A stretch of 64,000 nucleotides of DNA from Salarchaeum sp. JOR-1 (GCF_007833275.1 NZ_CP042241.1:992001-1056000); one strand, 5' to 3'. Numbered from the stretch's first letter, positions 17,177 through 25,507 are shown. A program made the numbers and translations. Notes: generated by a model not told the origin, from the letters alone.

Positions 17177-17486
17177 AATTACGTCCCCTCGGTTTCTGAG
17201 CCAGGACGGTTACGGTGGCGGTCGTTGATCCGAGCCATTACAGATGGAGGGAGGCAATCATCTAAGTAAGCCGTTCGCGTCTAATCCTCGAATCTTCGTA
17301 CAGCTATCGAAGGGTTCGTGTTGAGAGAATCAACGCGTGGATAGATCCATAGACAGCAGACTGTGTCTGGGTGAATTCTGTAGCACGTACAAGAGATACT
17401 CCGCCAGCCTCGAGAATTCGGATTTTGACTCGTTGGTAGCGTGGAACGCCGATACAACGAAATGAGGGTAGCGAAATGGTTGAAGT
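17177..17486. other. Divergent intergenic region
   Basis: This 310-bp region separates the ApbE operon (minus) and the ABC exporter pair (plus), and must hold both promoters. AT-richer patches occur near 17262-17285 and 17455-17485. No gene, clear operator or RNA is seen. Confidence 0.4.
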
Positions 17487-18410
17487 ATGGGCGCGATCGA
17501 GCTTGACGGGTTGACGAAGGATTACGGGGAGGTTCTCGCTAATGACGATATCTCGTTCACGGTCGAATCTGGCGAGATCTTCGGCTATCTTGGCCCGAAC
17601 GGTGCGGGGAAGACAACGACGATACGGACGCTCCTCGGGCTTATCAAACCGACCGCAGGGACGGCACGGGTACTCGGGACTGATATTCGGGACCGCAAGG
17701 CCCTCATCGACGCGAAACACCGGATCGGTCACCTTTCGGACGATCAGGCGTTCGACGACCAAGCAACCGGGGCAGAGATTCTCGACCTCCATGCCGCCGT
17801 GAAAGGCGACGACCGACGAGCGGAACTGCTCGACCTGTTCGACCCGCCACTTGACCGGCAAGTTCGTGCTTATTCCAGCGGGAACGTCCAGAAGCTGGGG
17901 CTGGTGACGACGTTCATGCACGACCCGGATCTCGTCATTCTCGACGAGCCGACGGGTGGCCTCGACCCCCTCGTGAAACATCGATTCGCCGAATTCCTCC
18001 GGGCAGAACGGGACCGGGGCGTCACTGTGTTCTTCTCCTCGCACATCTTGAGCGAGGTTCGACGGCTCTGTGACCGCGTTGGCATCATTCGCAACGGTCA
18101 ACTCGTCACTGTGGATCCAATCGACACGCTCCTGCGTCGGACTGGGAAAGTTGTCCGCATCAACAGCGCCGACCCGATCCCCATCGAGTTCGTCGATTTC
18201 GACGGCGTTCACGACCTCGAAACGAGCGTGTCGGACGACCAGCACGCCGACCCGGATCGGGAATTCACCGAGTGTACGTTTACGTTCACCGGCGACATCA
18301 ACGAACTGCTCGCCAGGCTGCCCGACCACGAGATGGTCGATGTCTCGATTGAGGAAGCGCCGCTTGAAGATGTCTTTCTGCGGTTCTACGGGGGTGGCGA
18401 GGATGTTTGA
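17487..18410 (+). CDS. ABC transporter ATP-binding protein
   Basis: A 307-aa ATPase of the DrrA/NosF-type exporter group. Walker A GPNGAGKTT (about residue 36), Q-loop replaced by HLSDDQAFDD, signature YSSGNVQKLGL, Walker B DLVILDEPTGG, and the switch His in FFSSHILSEV. The C-terminal 80 residues form the accessory domain typical of ABC-2 systems. It overlaps the permease gene by 8 bp, so the two act as one exporter. The substrate is unknown; export of a peptide or lipid or help in copper-enzyme maturation (NosFY-like) are options, but no nosD or nosZ is present. Confidence 0.9.
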   Translation: MGAIELDGLTKDYGEVLANDDISFTVESGEIFGYLGPNGAGKTTTIRTLLGLIKPTAGTARVLGTDIRDRKALIDAKHRIGHLSDDQAFDDQATGAEILDLHAAVKGDDRRAELLDLFDPPLDRQVRAYSSGNVQKLGLVTTFMHDPDLVILDEPTGGLDPLVKHRFAEFLRAERDRGVTVFFSSHILSEVRRLCDRVGIIRNGQLVTVDPIDTLLRRTGKVVRINSADPIPIEFVDFDGVHDLETSVSDDQHADPDREFTECTFTFTGDINELLARLPDHEMVDVSIEEAPLEDVFLRFYGGGEDV

Positions 18411-19188
18411 ATTCGCCCGATATGACGCCGCCAAGCGCCTCAAGGGAAGCGTGTACCTTGCCGTTGGGATGTCGCTGTTGGCCGCGTTCGCCGTCTGGGC
18501 ATACCCCTCGTACAGCCGAGCAATGGATATGGCGCAACTTCGGGAAGCGTTTCCTGAACCGATGATTCAAGCGTTCAACATCCAGACAATGGCTTCACTC
18601 GAGGGGTTTCTTGCGGTTGAGCTGTATATGTTCGGCTGGGTCATTCTGCTAGGGTTGTACTTCGCGTACAGCGCAGCGAGTATCATTGCCGACGACATCG
18701 ACCGCGGGCGGATGGATACCTTGCTGTCAATGCCGGTGTCGCGGCCGCGTATCGCGCTCGAACGGTTCGCCGCACTCGGCGTGCCGATCCTGACGGTGAA
18801 TATCGTCACGGCGGTCGTCGTGCTCGTAAGTGCTGACCTCATCGGGGAGCCACTGTCCGTCGTTGATGTCGTCGCCCTCCATTTGCTATCAATTCCGTAC
18901 TTGTTTGCCTGTGCGGGAGTTGGATTGCTTGCATCGGTGTTTTTCGACCGTGCGAGTATCGCCCAACGCGTCGCACTCGGCGTGACGTTCGGACTCTACC
19001 TCGTCGAATCGTTGCTGACGGGAACGGATTACGTGAGACTGGGAGCGATTGCGCCGATGCGGTACTTCGAACCGAACGAGGTCCTTCTTGACGGGACGTA
19101 TGATCTCGTCGGCGCGGCTATCCTTCTTGGGATGATAGCGACACTCATCGCCGTCAGCCAACTGTGGTTCATCCGACGTGATATTTAA
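18403..19188 (+). CDS. ABC-2 type transporter permease
   Basis: A 261-aa protein with six membrane helices and a large outer loop between helices 1 and 2 (AMDMAQLREAFPEPMIQAF). The conserved cytoplasmic segment DDIDRGRMDTLLSMPVSR before helix 3 is typical of ABC-2 permeases. The ATG at 18403 lies inside the end of the ATPase gene (GGATG preceded by GAGG), which favours translational coupling. It is the membrane half of the exporter. Confidence 0.9.
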   Translation: MFEFARYDAAKRLKGSVYLAVGMSLLAAFAVWAYPSYSRAMDMAQLREAFPEPMIQAFNIQTMASLEGFLAVELYMFGWVILLGLYFAYSAASIIADDIDRGRMDTLLSMPVSRPRIALERFAALGVPILTVNIVTAVVVLVSADLIGEPLSVVDVVALHLLSIPYLFACAGVGLLASVFFDRASIAQRVALGVTFGLYLVESLLTGTDYVRLGAIAPMRYFEPNEVLLDGTYDLVGAAILLGMIATLIAVSQLWFIRRDI

Positions 19189-19286
19189 TCAACGTAACTG
19201 CTTCTCGTGGCATCTTCCGGAAACTTCAACCTACGAAAACCACCTGCCGTACTGGAAGCCATCTATTTCCAGAAGCGCTAGACGAG

Positions 19287-19306
19287 CCGTTTGACCGCTC
19301 AAACGG
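19287..19306 (+). terminator. Hairpin downstream of the ABC permease
   Basis: CCGTTTGA-CCGC-TCAAACGG is a perfect 8-bp stem with a 4-nt loop, followed by a T-rich stretch (TTGTTTATCC). It lies about 100 bp after the permease stop and about 80 bp before the insertion sequence. It could end transcription or insulate the exporter from the element. Confidence 0.5.
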
Positions 19307-19413
19307 GTTGTTTATCCATTCAAACATATCATCTAAAAAATACTTTAGTGGGTACGAGCACTACGTTGAATTGCAATGAGCGGCCGTGGTGAATCGCTAG
19401 ACGTAGCGTGATT

Positions 19414-20247
19414 TCACGGTTTCACCGCCTGCTTGATGTTGTGAACCGCACACATCAGGACGAGCTCACGAAATTCACCGTACCAAGATCGCGCACGCAC
19501 GGCGTCGCCGAGCGTGCGCTTGATCGTTGAGAAGACCGTCTCACACATCGCTCGTTGGCGGTAGCGAGGCCCATCGATCCGCGCGTTATGCGCGTGATCG
19601 ATGGGCCGGAACTCACGATGCTTGATCAGCGGTCTCACGCCGTCTTCACGGAGTTTCTCGCGTAACTCCATCCAATCGTAGCCTTTGTCGGCGGCGAGGC
19701 TGGCGAGGTCGCCCGCGTTGCGGCGGGCGACCCGCCAGCCGAGCTGTGTGTCGTGACGTTTCTCAGTCGTACAGTGAACGTCCAGAATGGCGTGGCTTTC
19801 TGTGTCCACGAGAGCTGTTGCTTTGAGCGTCTGAACGCGGTAATTTGTCCGACGGCAGTAGTGTTTGCTGGCGTGTTCGCGGTCGAAAAACGTCGCGTCA
19901 ATAGCGGCGTGTCCGCTCGGCTCGTGCAGCTGCGCCGAGAGGCGCAGCAGCACTCGCCAGAGTGCTGTCTTGATCCTGTCAAACCACTTTACTAGCGTGG
20001 AGTGATGCGGGAGATCGGCCGGTTCGAGGCCGATCTCCCCGAGAATATGTGGCATTTCGCTCAGCAGATCCAACGCCTCTCGGTAGGACTTCTCCAAGTA
20101 AACCCGAAGACAGTGGAGCGACACAACAGCGTAATCGGCGAAGCCGCCACCCCCTTCGGGGGCGGCGACTTCGCCTCGACCACCGACAGCATTTTTAGCT
20201 AACTGAACCGCTTTCTTCGTGAAGCGGGAAATCTTCGACATAGGCAT
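19414..20247 (-). CDS. IS5-family DDE transposase
   Basis: A 277-aa transposase. DDE residues: Asp in AAIDATFFDRE, Asp in ADKGYDWMEL, and Glu in MCETVFSTIKR with the Lys/Arg that follows as in IS4/IS5 enzymes. N-terminal helical DNA-binding region to about residue 100. The frame is unbroken, so the element may still move. The start codons ATGCCTATG lie inside the loop of an 11-bp inverted repeat (20221-20264), which could limit translation. Confidence 0.92.
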   Translation of the reverse strand: MPMSKISRFTKKAVQLAKNAVGGRGEVAAPEGGGGFADYAVVSLHCLRVYLEKSYREALDLLSEMPHILGEIGLEPADLPHHSTLVKWFDRIKTALWRVLLRLSAQLHEPSGHAAIDATFFDREHASKHYCRRTNYRVQTLKATALVDTESHAILDVHCTTEKRHDTQLGWRVARRNAGDLASLAADKGYDWMELREKLREDGVRPLIKHREFRPIDHAHNARIDGPRYRQRAMCETVFSTIKRTLGDAVRARSWYGEFRELVLMCAVHNIKQAVKP

Positions 20248-20264
20248 CGGCGGTTTCCCGCTTC
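20221..20264 (-). promoter_or_regulatory. Hairpin enclosing the transposase start codons
   Basis: GAAGCGGGAAA (20221-20231) pairs with TTTCCCGCTTC (20254-20264). In the minus-strand mRNA the loop of 22 nt contains both candidate start codons at 20247 and 20241. Such folding would hide the start site in longer (read-through) transcripts, a known way to damp transposase synthesis in insertion sequences. Confidence 0.55.
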
Positions 20265-20459
20265 ATTCCACTAGTTCTGACGGTCGAAGCCGACGCTGTC
20301 CAGCGATTCACCAGAGCCAAATTGTCCTGATGTTCGCCATCATCAACATAGAATCACTGTGTGAGCCGCTGTAACCGTGATTCAACACCTATTCAACAGA
20401 GCAATTTGTTCGGCATTCCTTCCACTGGAACAGCCGCTAAGTAGGACTGCGTATGTTGT

Positions 20460-20792
20460 TTACTCAGCTTCACCTACAATCGCTACTTGACGAATTATCT
20501 CAAGTTCGTCACCTCGCAATTCCCCCCAGTAAACCTCTCCATCTTCGTTTTCGAACAACTCTGACCTCCCACTCCCTAGACCAGTTGTGAACTCAACAAC
20601 TGCGAAGTATTCCCAACCTTCGTTCTGTAGTCCACGAACATCTTGGTAGTCAGCCGATCGAATGGGAGCAACTTCCGAGACCTTCGCCTCCCAGAACGAG
20701 TTTTCTTCATCTTCGCCATCCCGACGAATCTGGAATTCGATTTCAGATTTGTCTCCGCTAGCGTACGGCTCTAAATCAATTAGAGAGTCCAC
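20460..20792 (-). CDS. Hypothetical protein
   Basis: A 110-aa acidic soluble protein of unknown family. It is predicted mostly beta-stranded, with charged stretches (GDKSEIEFQIRRDGEDEEN; ENEDGEVYWGELRGDELE). It lies 149 bp downstream of the DUF4209-like gene on the same strand, in the mobile island. It may be co-transcribed with it. No function can be assigned. Confidence 0.6.
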   Translation of the reverse strand: MDSLIDLEPYASGDKSEIEFQIRRDGEDEENSFWEAKVSEVAPIRSADYQDVRGLQNEGWEYFAVVEFTTGLGSGRSELFENEDGEVYWGELRGDELEIIRQVAIVGEAE

Positions 20793-20941
20793 TCTTGGTT
20801 CTACTCACCAGCTATGATTAGTGCTTCCATTGTACATAACGACCTCCGACAGAATATGTTGTCTGTTGAGGATTTTCACAGAGTCGTTGTCGAAGATGTG
20901 TTTGACACAGATGGTTTTTCACCCCTGACTTCCCCACAGCT

Positions 20942-22528
20942 TCAGGTGTAGGCGCGTTCCAGCTCGAGGAAGCTTCGCAACATATCGAACAATAGGATAC
21001 AACCCATACCCCACTGTGCCTGGCGGTATCGGAGATGACCGTGAGCGATCTTATTCCGAACATTCTGTCCCGAGAGATCCGTGTATCGGTACCGCATATA
21101 GGTCATCCATGACTCGGCGACGTCACCTTCTAACTGGCCCAATAACCCGGTCATTGATCGAGGATGTAACTCGCCGGTGTCAGGATCAAGGCGGAGTGTG
21201 CTCTTTCCGTATTCTTCCATCTGGCTGCGGATTACCGCCTCAAGCTGGGCCATCCCGATATGGGTTGCCGCTGCCCCTCGGTTCTCGAAGAACGCGATCA
21301 CAAAGTCGGATAGAAACGCGATTGTGTCAGCCCGCAACGTGTTACGTCGATTGAACAAAATGAAGAAATCACCCTCGTGAATCAATCCCCGGTTCACTAA
21401 CCGGTAGATCAAATCTTGCAATACCTTGTGACTGTGCTGTACCGCGACCAAGTACAAATCTGACCAGTCACCACCTGATTCATCCTGTGAATACGATCCG
21501 CCTGACGACGTGATGGTCCTTGACTGCACAAGCTCGCGGAACGATACTCCTGGCCCACGATCCACCGGCTCCGAATCAGGAACCAATATATCGCGGTTGA
21601 CCAGCCACTTAATCGCAAAACCAGTATGCCGTTCCTCTTTTAGCTCTTCAAATTGATCAATGATCGATTCAAGTGCGTTATCAAGCTCCTCAATCTCCTC
21701 GTCCGGTGGCTGATACGAAAATTCACCCATCTGATCAATACTCGCCCGGTTCGCCTTCCGGTGCTCCTGCTCCCACTCCGCCCGCGTCGCTTCATCAACC
21801 CACTCAACACACTCTTTGACAGCTTCGTGGGCCACTGATGCACGCACGGCATGCTGCCCGCCTTGAAGAAACGCCAGCTGTTCGTGATACGACTCAATAA
21901 TTCCGTCCTTCGCCCTCTCCACCGATTGATCCGTCACTCGATTGACCTCCAGAATATGCCGCCAATATTTCCGACAAGTATCGTAGTCACGCTCTTCACG
22001 CGCTTCATCCGCCTGCTCCTCCAAGAAGGCAAGCAGATCATCAATGACAGTTGCAGGAATGGCCTCAGGATGTTCAACAACTAAATCGAGAATATCGAAC
22101 GCCGGCCCGATAGCCAACTCATCCGTACGCCGAAGGAAAGCAATCGCTTCCTCAATCGTCGCTTCAAGGGCGTCATCGTGCTGGAGTTGCACCAGTAACT
22201 GTAACCACTCTTCTAGTACCGTTGCTGCTAACGGTTCCCAACTTTCTTCATCGGCGATTTCAAACCCCTCCTCCAGTTTCGTGACCGCTAGTTCTGCCCC
22301 ATCACGATAGGTTTCATTTTCGACCCACCGTGACAACCCCACAATAGCAGTAAGAAACGGGTGATCACAATCTGCCTCACCGATCTCATCACGAATCTCC
22401 TCGGGTGAGCGACCCCACTCGTCACGCATCTCTCGCATCACCGTGGAGAACTGATAGCGGAACGTGGAATCATGCGGCCCGACCTCTAGTAACGATTCCA
22501 GTTCCTCCACCAATCGCATTCTATCCAC
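20942..22528 (-). CDS. DUF4209-like protein with C-terminal RNxxxHG motif
   Basis: A 528-aa, almost wholly helical protein. The C-terminal region (about 370-528) ends with GQNVRNKIAHGHLRY: RNKIAHG fits the RNxxxHG motif that defines DUF4209, and R491-x4-H496 also fits the R-x4-6-H active-site pattern of HEPN ribonucleases. The preceding segment (SHKVLQDLIYRLVNRGLIHE, then FILFNRRNTLRADTIAFL) looks like a second helical bundle. The N-terminal two thirds are acidic helical repeats. It lies between an IS and recombinase genes, a setting common for defence or toxin genes. RNA cleavage is an inference. Confidence 0.75.
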   Translation of the reverse strand: MDRMRLVEELESLLEVGPHDSTFRYQFSTVMREMRDEWGRSPEEIRDEIGEADCDHPFLTAIVGLSRWVENETYRDGAELAVTKLEEGFEIADEESWEPLAATVLEEWLQLLVQLQHDDALEATIEEAIAFLRRTDELAIGPAFDILDLVVEHPEAIPATVIDDLLAFLEEQADEAREERDYDTCRKYWRHILEVNRVTDQSVERAKDGIIESYHEQLAFLQGGQHAVRASVAHEAVKECVEWVDEATRAEWEQEHRKANRASIDQMGEFSYQPPDEEIEELDNALESIIDQFEELKEERHTGFAIKWLVNRDILVPDSEPVDRGPGVSFRELVQSRTITSSGGSYSQDESGGDWSDLYLVAVQHSHKVLQDLIYRLVNRGLIHEGDFFILFNRRNTLRADTIAFLSDFVIAFFENRGAAATHIGMAQLEAVIRSQMEEYGKSTLRLDPDTGELHPRSMTGLLGQLEGDVAESWMTYMRYRYTDLSGQNVRNKIAHGHLRYRQAQWGMGCILLFDMLRSFLELERAYT

Positions 22529-22593
22529 AGAAGATCAACGAATCATTATAAAATATGGTTCACAGTCCTTGGTTTGAGTAACAGAGTACCACC

Positions 22594-23238
22594 CTACGCT
22601 GAACTGCCAGAGCGAGGCAATGTCGAAGGATTCGATGAGATGTGTTCGTACCCAGATTCAGCTAACGTCGCTACGTATGCGTGATCGATATCTCGCCCCG
22701 AGAGGTGGACGTAGCGTCCGGGGACACGTGACCCGCGTGCCCAGCCGAACCACTCACACATCTGCGCTTCTGTGAGATAGTTTGCGAGATACGTCGCGCG
22801 ACTGTGTCTGAAATGGTGCGGGTTCACCGGCTTCTCGAGTAGATTATGCGGGAGTAGCTTCGCATACGAACTCCGGGAGCGGCGAATCCAGTTCGTCTCT
22901 TCCGGTTCTTCGCCGCCGTTCATCCATTTCCAGAGCTGCTTGATCGCTTGTTTGTACTCTATAACAGTAGCGTCCGTTGTGCCGCGGGTATACAGCCACG
23001 CAACGAGATCGACCAGGTCCTCCTTCTGGAGTTCGTCGAACCGTGCTTGACCGACCTGTTCTGCGAGGATCTTAAACCGAGACATGAGCTTCTGCTGTTG
23101 AGCGATACTGATGTCCGAGAGGATCATGTCGCGGTGATAGTCGTGGATGAGTTTCTTGTTCGCGGGGTGGATGCCCGACGATGCATCAATGTGTTCGAGC
23201 GTGCGGGCGACTGCGGCTTCGAAATCCATCGTCGGCAT
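22594..23238 (-). pseudogene. Tyrosine recombinase with internal deletion
   Basis: A 214-aa frame made of two parts of a XerC/D-like haloarchaeal integrase. Residues 1-120 are the N-terminal SAM-like DNA-binding domain; residues about 145-200 are the catalytic C-terminus ([19 protein letters not shown] with the HxxR box, and [13 protein letters not shown] with the nucleophile Tyr). The roughly 120-180 residues that should carry the first catalytic Arg and the Lys are missing, the join lying near [18 protein letters not shown]. The frame is open but cannot encode a working recombinase by itself; it might still bind DNA. Confidence 0.75.
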
Positions 23239-23330
23239 AAGAGATTCTGATAGGGCTCCAGCCGAGATAACCTGAGCGGCCCAGGATACCGATTATTTGG
23301 AGATCGGTTCACATACCTTCGACATAATCC

Positions 23331-23353
23331 GGCGGTTTCGAGGGGAAACCGCC
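23331..23353 (-). terminator. Hairpin after the integrase gene
   Basis: GGCGGTTTC-GAGGG-GAAACCGCC is a perfect 9-bp stem with a 5-nt loop, 20 bp beyond the integrase stop. It probably ends the integrase transcript and separates it from the deleted recombinase gene. Confidence 0.55.
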
Positions 23354-23372
23354 GGGTTTCAGCGCTATTCAG

Positions 23373-24386
23373 CTAGTCGAAATCCGGTAAGTGCTCGCGG
23401 CGCTGCTGCATCTTCTGTTGGAGTGACCTTTTGTCGTAGCTGCGGTCGAGCACCGCCTGCGACACGTCCATCCTATCCGACACTACGCCGTCTGGCGTAT
23501 CCTCACTCAGGAAGTGGGTAATCGCGCCACTTCGCACAGCGTGCGGACTCACTGAGTCCGGACACTTGCTGGCCGCATGCCGGATTTCTGTCGCCTCACA
23601 TTCGTCGGGGTCGCGGCCGTGCGGGCACTCCCGGCCCGCCATGCAGGGACGCGACAGTTGGTACACGTGGTACCGGAACGTGTTGACGGTCATTCTGCCG
23701 AATTTCGTGGTTAGGAGTGGTTCACGGCCGTGGTCATCGGTGACGTCGTGCCGGTACGTCTCCACGTAGTCGTCGATCGTTGCGCACGCCGCGGCGGACA
23801 GCGCTATGTCACGCTCCCCGCCCTCGCCGTTCTTCAACGGCGTGTCGGTCTCTGGGCGGTGGCGGATGCTCGCGTACCCGGCCTGGGTGTGGACGTCATC
23901 CAGATCGAGCGCGCGGATTGAGCCGGTGCGCGCCCCGCTCTCCCAGAGTAGTCTGAGGATCGTATGCTGCGGGGTCGCGTACTCGTACTTATCTAGGAAT
24001 TCGAGGATGTGCTGCGCGCGGTCCGGATGCAGGATCGCGTCACTGGACCGCTCGTCGGGTTCCAGGCGGGGTATGATGACACTCTCAGCGAGTCCATCCC
24101 GAACCGCGTCGATGGATTCGCAGAACCGCAGGAATACGCGGAGCGTATCCAGCTGGCTCTTCAGCGTCGTCTTCTTCACCTCCGACTTGCGACTCATCTT
24201 GTACCGCTGGAGATCCCGTCCGCTCAGCTCGTTCAGATTCTCGATGTCGTTCGCGTCGCACCATTCGACGAATCGTTCGACGCGATAGCCGTGCGACCGC
24301 AAGGTTGCATCGGAGACTTCGCCCCGTCGATTCTCTTGGAACAGCGCTTTGCCTTCCGCCGGAGTCAGTGGTTCGAGGTCGTCCAT
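23373..24386 (-). CDS. Tyrosine recombinase/phage-type integrase
   Basis: A 337-aa recombinase with all catalytic boxes: Arg I in WESGARTGSIRALDLDD, HxxR in SPHAVRSGAITHFL, and the Tyr nucleophile in VLDRSYDKRSL. N-terminal core-binding domain about 20-110. An inserted Cys/His cluster (CMAGRECPHGRDPDECEATE) before the HxxR box is typical of haloarchaeal integrases and may bind zinc. ATG 24386 is chosen because sequence upstream is non-coding and carries an inverted repeat ending 6 bp before it. It marks the right edge of the AT-richer part of the window, consistent with integrating this element. Confidence 0.9.
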   Translation of the reverse strand: MDDLEPLTPAEGKALFQENRRGEVSDATLRSHGYRVERFVEWCDANDIENLNELSGRDLQRYKMSRKSEVKKTTLKSQLDTLRVFLRFCESIDAVRDGLAESVIIPRLEPDERSSDAILHPDRAQHILEFLDKYEYATPQHTILRLLWESGARTGSIRALDLDDVHTQAGYASIRHRPETDTPLKNGEGGERDIALSAAACATIDDYVETYRHDVTDDHGREPLLTTKFGRMTVNTFRYHVYQLSRPCMAGRECPHGRDPDECEATEIRHAASKCPDSVSPHAVRSGAITHFLSEDTPDGVVSDRMDVSQAVLDRSYDKRSLQQKMQQRREHLPDFD

Positions 24387-24391
24387 GGGTT

Positions 24392-24419
24392 CTAACTCGC
24401 TCCGGCTGGTACGAGTTAG
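24392..24419. repeat. Perfect inverted repeat abutting the integrase start
   Basis: CTAACTCG (24392-24399) and CGAGTTAG (24412-24419) are perfect 8-bp arms around a 12-bp spacer, 6 bp upstream of the integrase ATG. Two inverted arms around a short core is how tyrosine recombinase sites are built; an operator for self-control of the integrase is the alternative. Confidence 0.6.
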
Positions 24420-24765
24420 TGCGCGCGGCGGCGCGGCCCGCGCCACACGGTCGGACGGCGCAGCACCGTGGTGGCCCGACCGCTCGGAAGCCCGGCACGG
24501 CGCGCGACCGCAGGGAGCGCGCCGCGCCCGGAACGTGGCAACCGGCACGGTTAGCGCCGGTGCCCCGTGGAAGCGGAAGCCCGCCCGAGCGGCCCGTTAG
24601 GGCCGCTCCGGCAGGAACCGACACCCGCGAAACCGAGTGGAGCGTGCCGGACAGAACGCCGGCCCACTTCCCGCATTTCTACACTCACGAGCGATGCGTC
24701 GGTTCGTTCGTCCGTCGTGTTTCGTGAGCGGTCTGTTTATCCGGGGTGGCGGCGGAGTGTGGGGT
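24420..24765. other. GC-rich, hairpin-dense non-coding stretch
   Basis: No gene is credible here. Several perfect hairpins are packed together: CGGTCGG/CCGACCG around a CACCGTGGTG core (about 24451-24483), CGGCGCGC/GCGCGCCG (24498-24524), ACCGGC/GCCGGT (about 24541-24561), GAGCGGCCC-GTTA-GGGCCGCTC (24587-24608) and GCCGG/CCGGC (24646-24663). A longer pairing, GGAAG and CCGGC near 24487-24496 with GCCGG and CTTCC near 24658-24671, could close the set. This suggests a structured RNA or an attachment/transfer region. Short TTTAT at 24736 may be the TATA of the next gene. Confidence 0.45.
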
Positions 24766-25467
24766 ATGGATTCGGAGCTTTTGAGCGCGGACGCCGCGGT
24801 GGAGCGGCGGGACGAGGTCGTGGCGGCGGTGCGGGAGCACGCGGGCGAGCTCGCGCGGTCGCTCGCGCGCCTCGACGGCGGCGAGTACGGGCGGCGGTCG
24901 TTCCGGGTCGATGGTGGTGAGTGGACGGTGAAGTACGAGGACGGCGGCCTCGACTTCCTGCGGTTCGAGGGGACGGCGGGCCTCGACGTGTACGTCGTCT
25001 CCACCAAGCGCGACCCGGAGCCGGAGCCGCTGGCGCGCGCGATGGAGCACTACGGCGGTCTCGTGGCGTCCTTCAACGACTACGTGGCGTCGATGCGGGG
25101 GACGCTCGACGCGGTGTCCACGGCGTTCCCGGAGCCCGCGTCCACGAGCGATATCGTGGCGGAGCGCGACCGCATCGTCTCCGAGGTGCGGGACGTCGCA
25201 GACCGAATGGCGGGCGAACTCCACCGGTACGACGGCGGCGACTACGGGTCGTTCGCGTCCCGCGTGGCCGGCACGCGCTGGGAGCTCAAGTACGCGGAGG
25301 GCCGCGCGTCCTACCTGCGTGCGGGCGACGTGTACCTCGTCGGCCAGTACGGGCCGCCGTCCGCGCCGGACGTCCGCCAGCACGCGCCGGACGTGCCGCT
25401 GTTCGTGGAGGCGTACAACGACCACGTCCGGGAGTTGAGCGACTCGCTCGCCACCGTCGAGTTCTGA
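24766..25467 (+). CDS. Hypothetical protein with two tandem homologous domains
   Basis: A 233-aa soluble protein built from a duplicated unit of about 115 residues. Matching segments: AAVREHAGELARSLARLDGG with SEVRDVADRMAGELHRYDGG; then EWTVKYEDGGLDFLRFEG with RWELKYAEGRASYLRAGD; then VYVVSTKRDPEP with VYLVGQYGPPSA. The second half ends with FVEAYNDHVRELSDSL, paired with FNDYVASMRGTLDAV in the first. Function is unknown; the alternating helix and sheet pattern suggests a small binding domain. It is the first gene in the GC-rich part and the Nudix gene follows after 40 bp. Confidence 0.78.
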   Translation: MDSELLSADAAVERRDEVVAAVREHAGELARSLARLDGGEYGRRSFRVDGGEWTVKYEDGGLDFLRFEGTAGLDVYVVSTKRDPEPEPLARAMEHYGGLVASFNDYVASMRGTLDAVSTAFPEPASTSDIVAERDRIVSEVRDVADRMAGELHRYDGGDYGSFASRVAGTRWELKYAEGRASYLRAGDVYLVGQYGPPSAPDVRQHAPDVPLFVEAYNDHVRELSDSLATVEF

Positions 25468-25507
25468 CACCACAACCGCTTTCTCCCGCGTCCCCCTGCG
25501 ACCGCCC

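Larger units (their letters stand above)
19387..20313 (-). mobile_element. IS5-family insertion sequence
   Basis: A single transposase gene is bounded by 16-bp terminal inverted repeats: left TGGTGAATCGCTAGAC (19387-19402) and right, read on the minus strand, TGGTGAATCGCTGGAC (20298-20313), 15 of 16 matching. No clear target duplication is visible beside the repeats. The element marks the left end of the accessory island. The transposase appears intact. Confidence 0.85.

Noticed and set aside
17487-19188. A nitrous-oxide reductase maturation (nos) cluster, from the ApbE and NosFY-like ABC genes
   Set aside because: nosZ, nosD and nosL are absent, and the ABC pair has no specific Nos features beyond general ABC-2 likeness.
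24480-24690. Possible RNase P RNA, because of GGACAGAACGCCGGCC resembling the conserved ACAGAACCCGGCUUA end
   Set aside because: The invariant CUUA after CCGGC is missing, the upstream conserved GGAAAGUC-type block would fall inside the integrase gene, and no other conserved region of RNase P is present.
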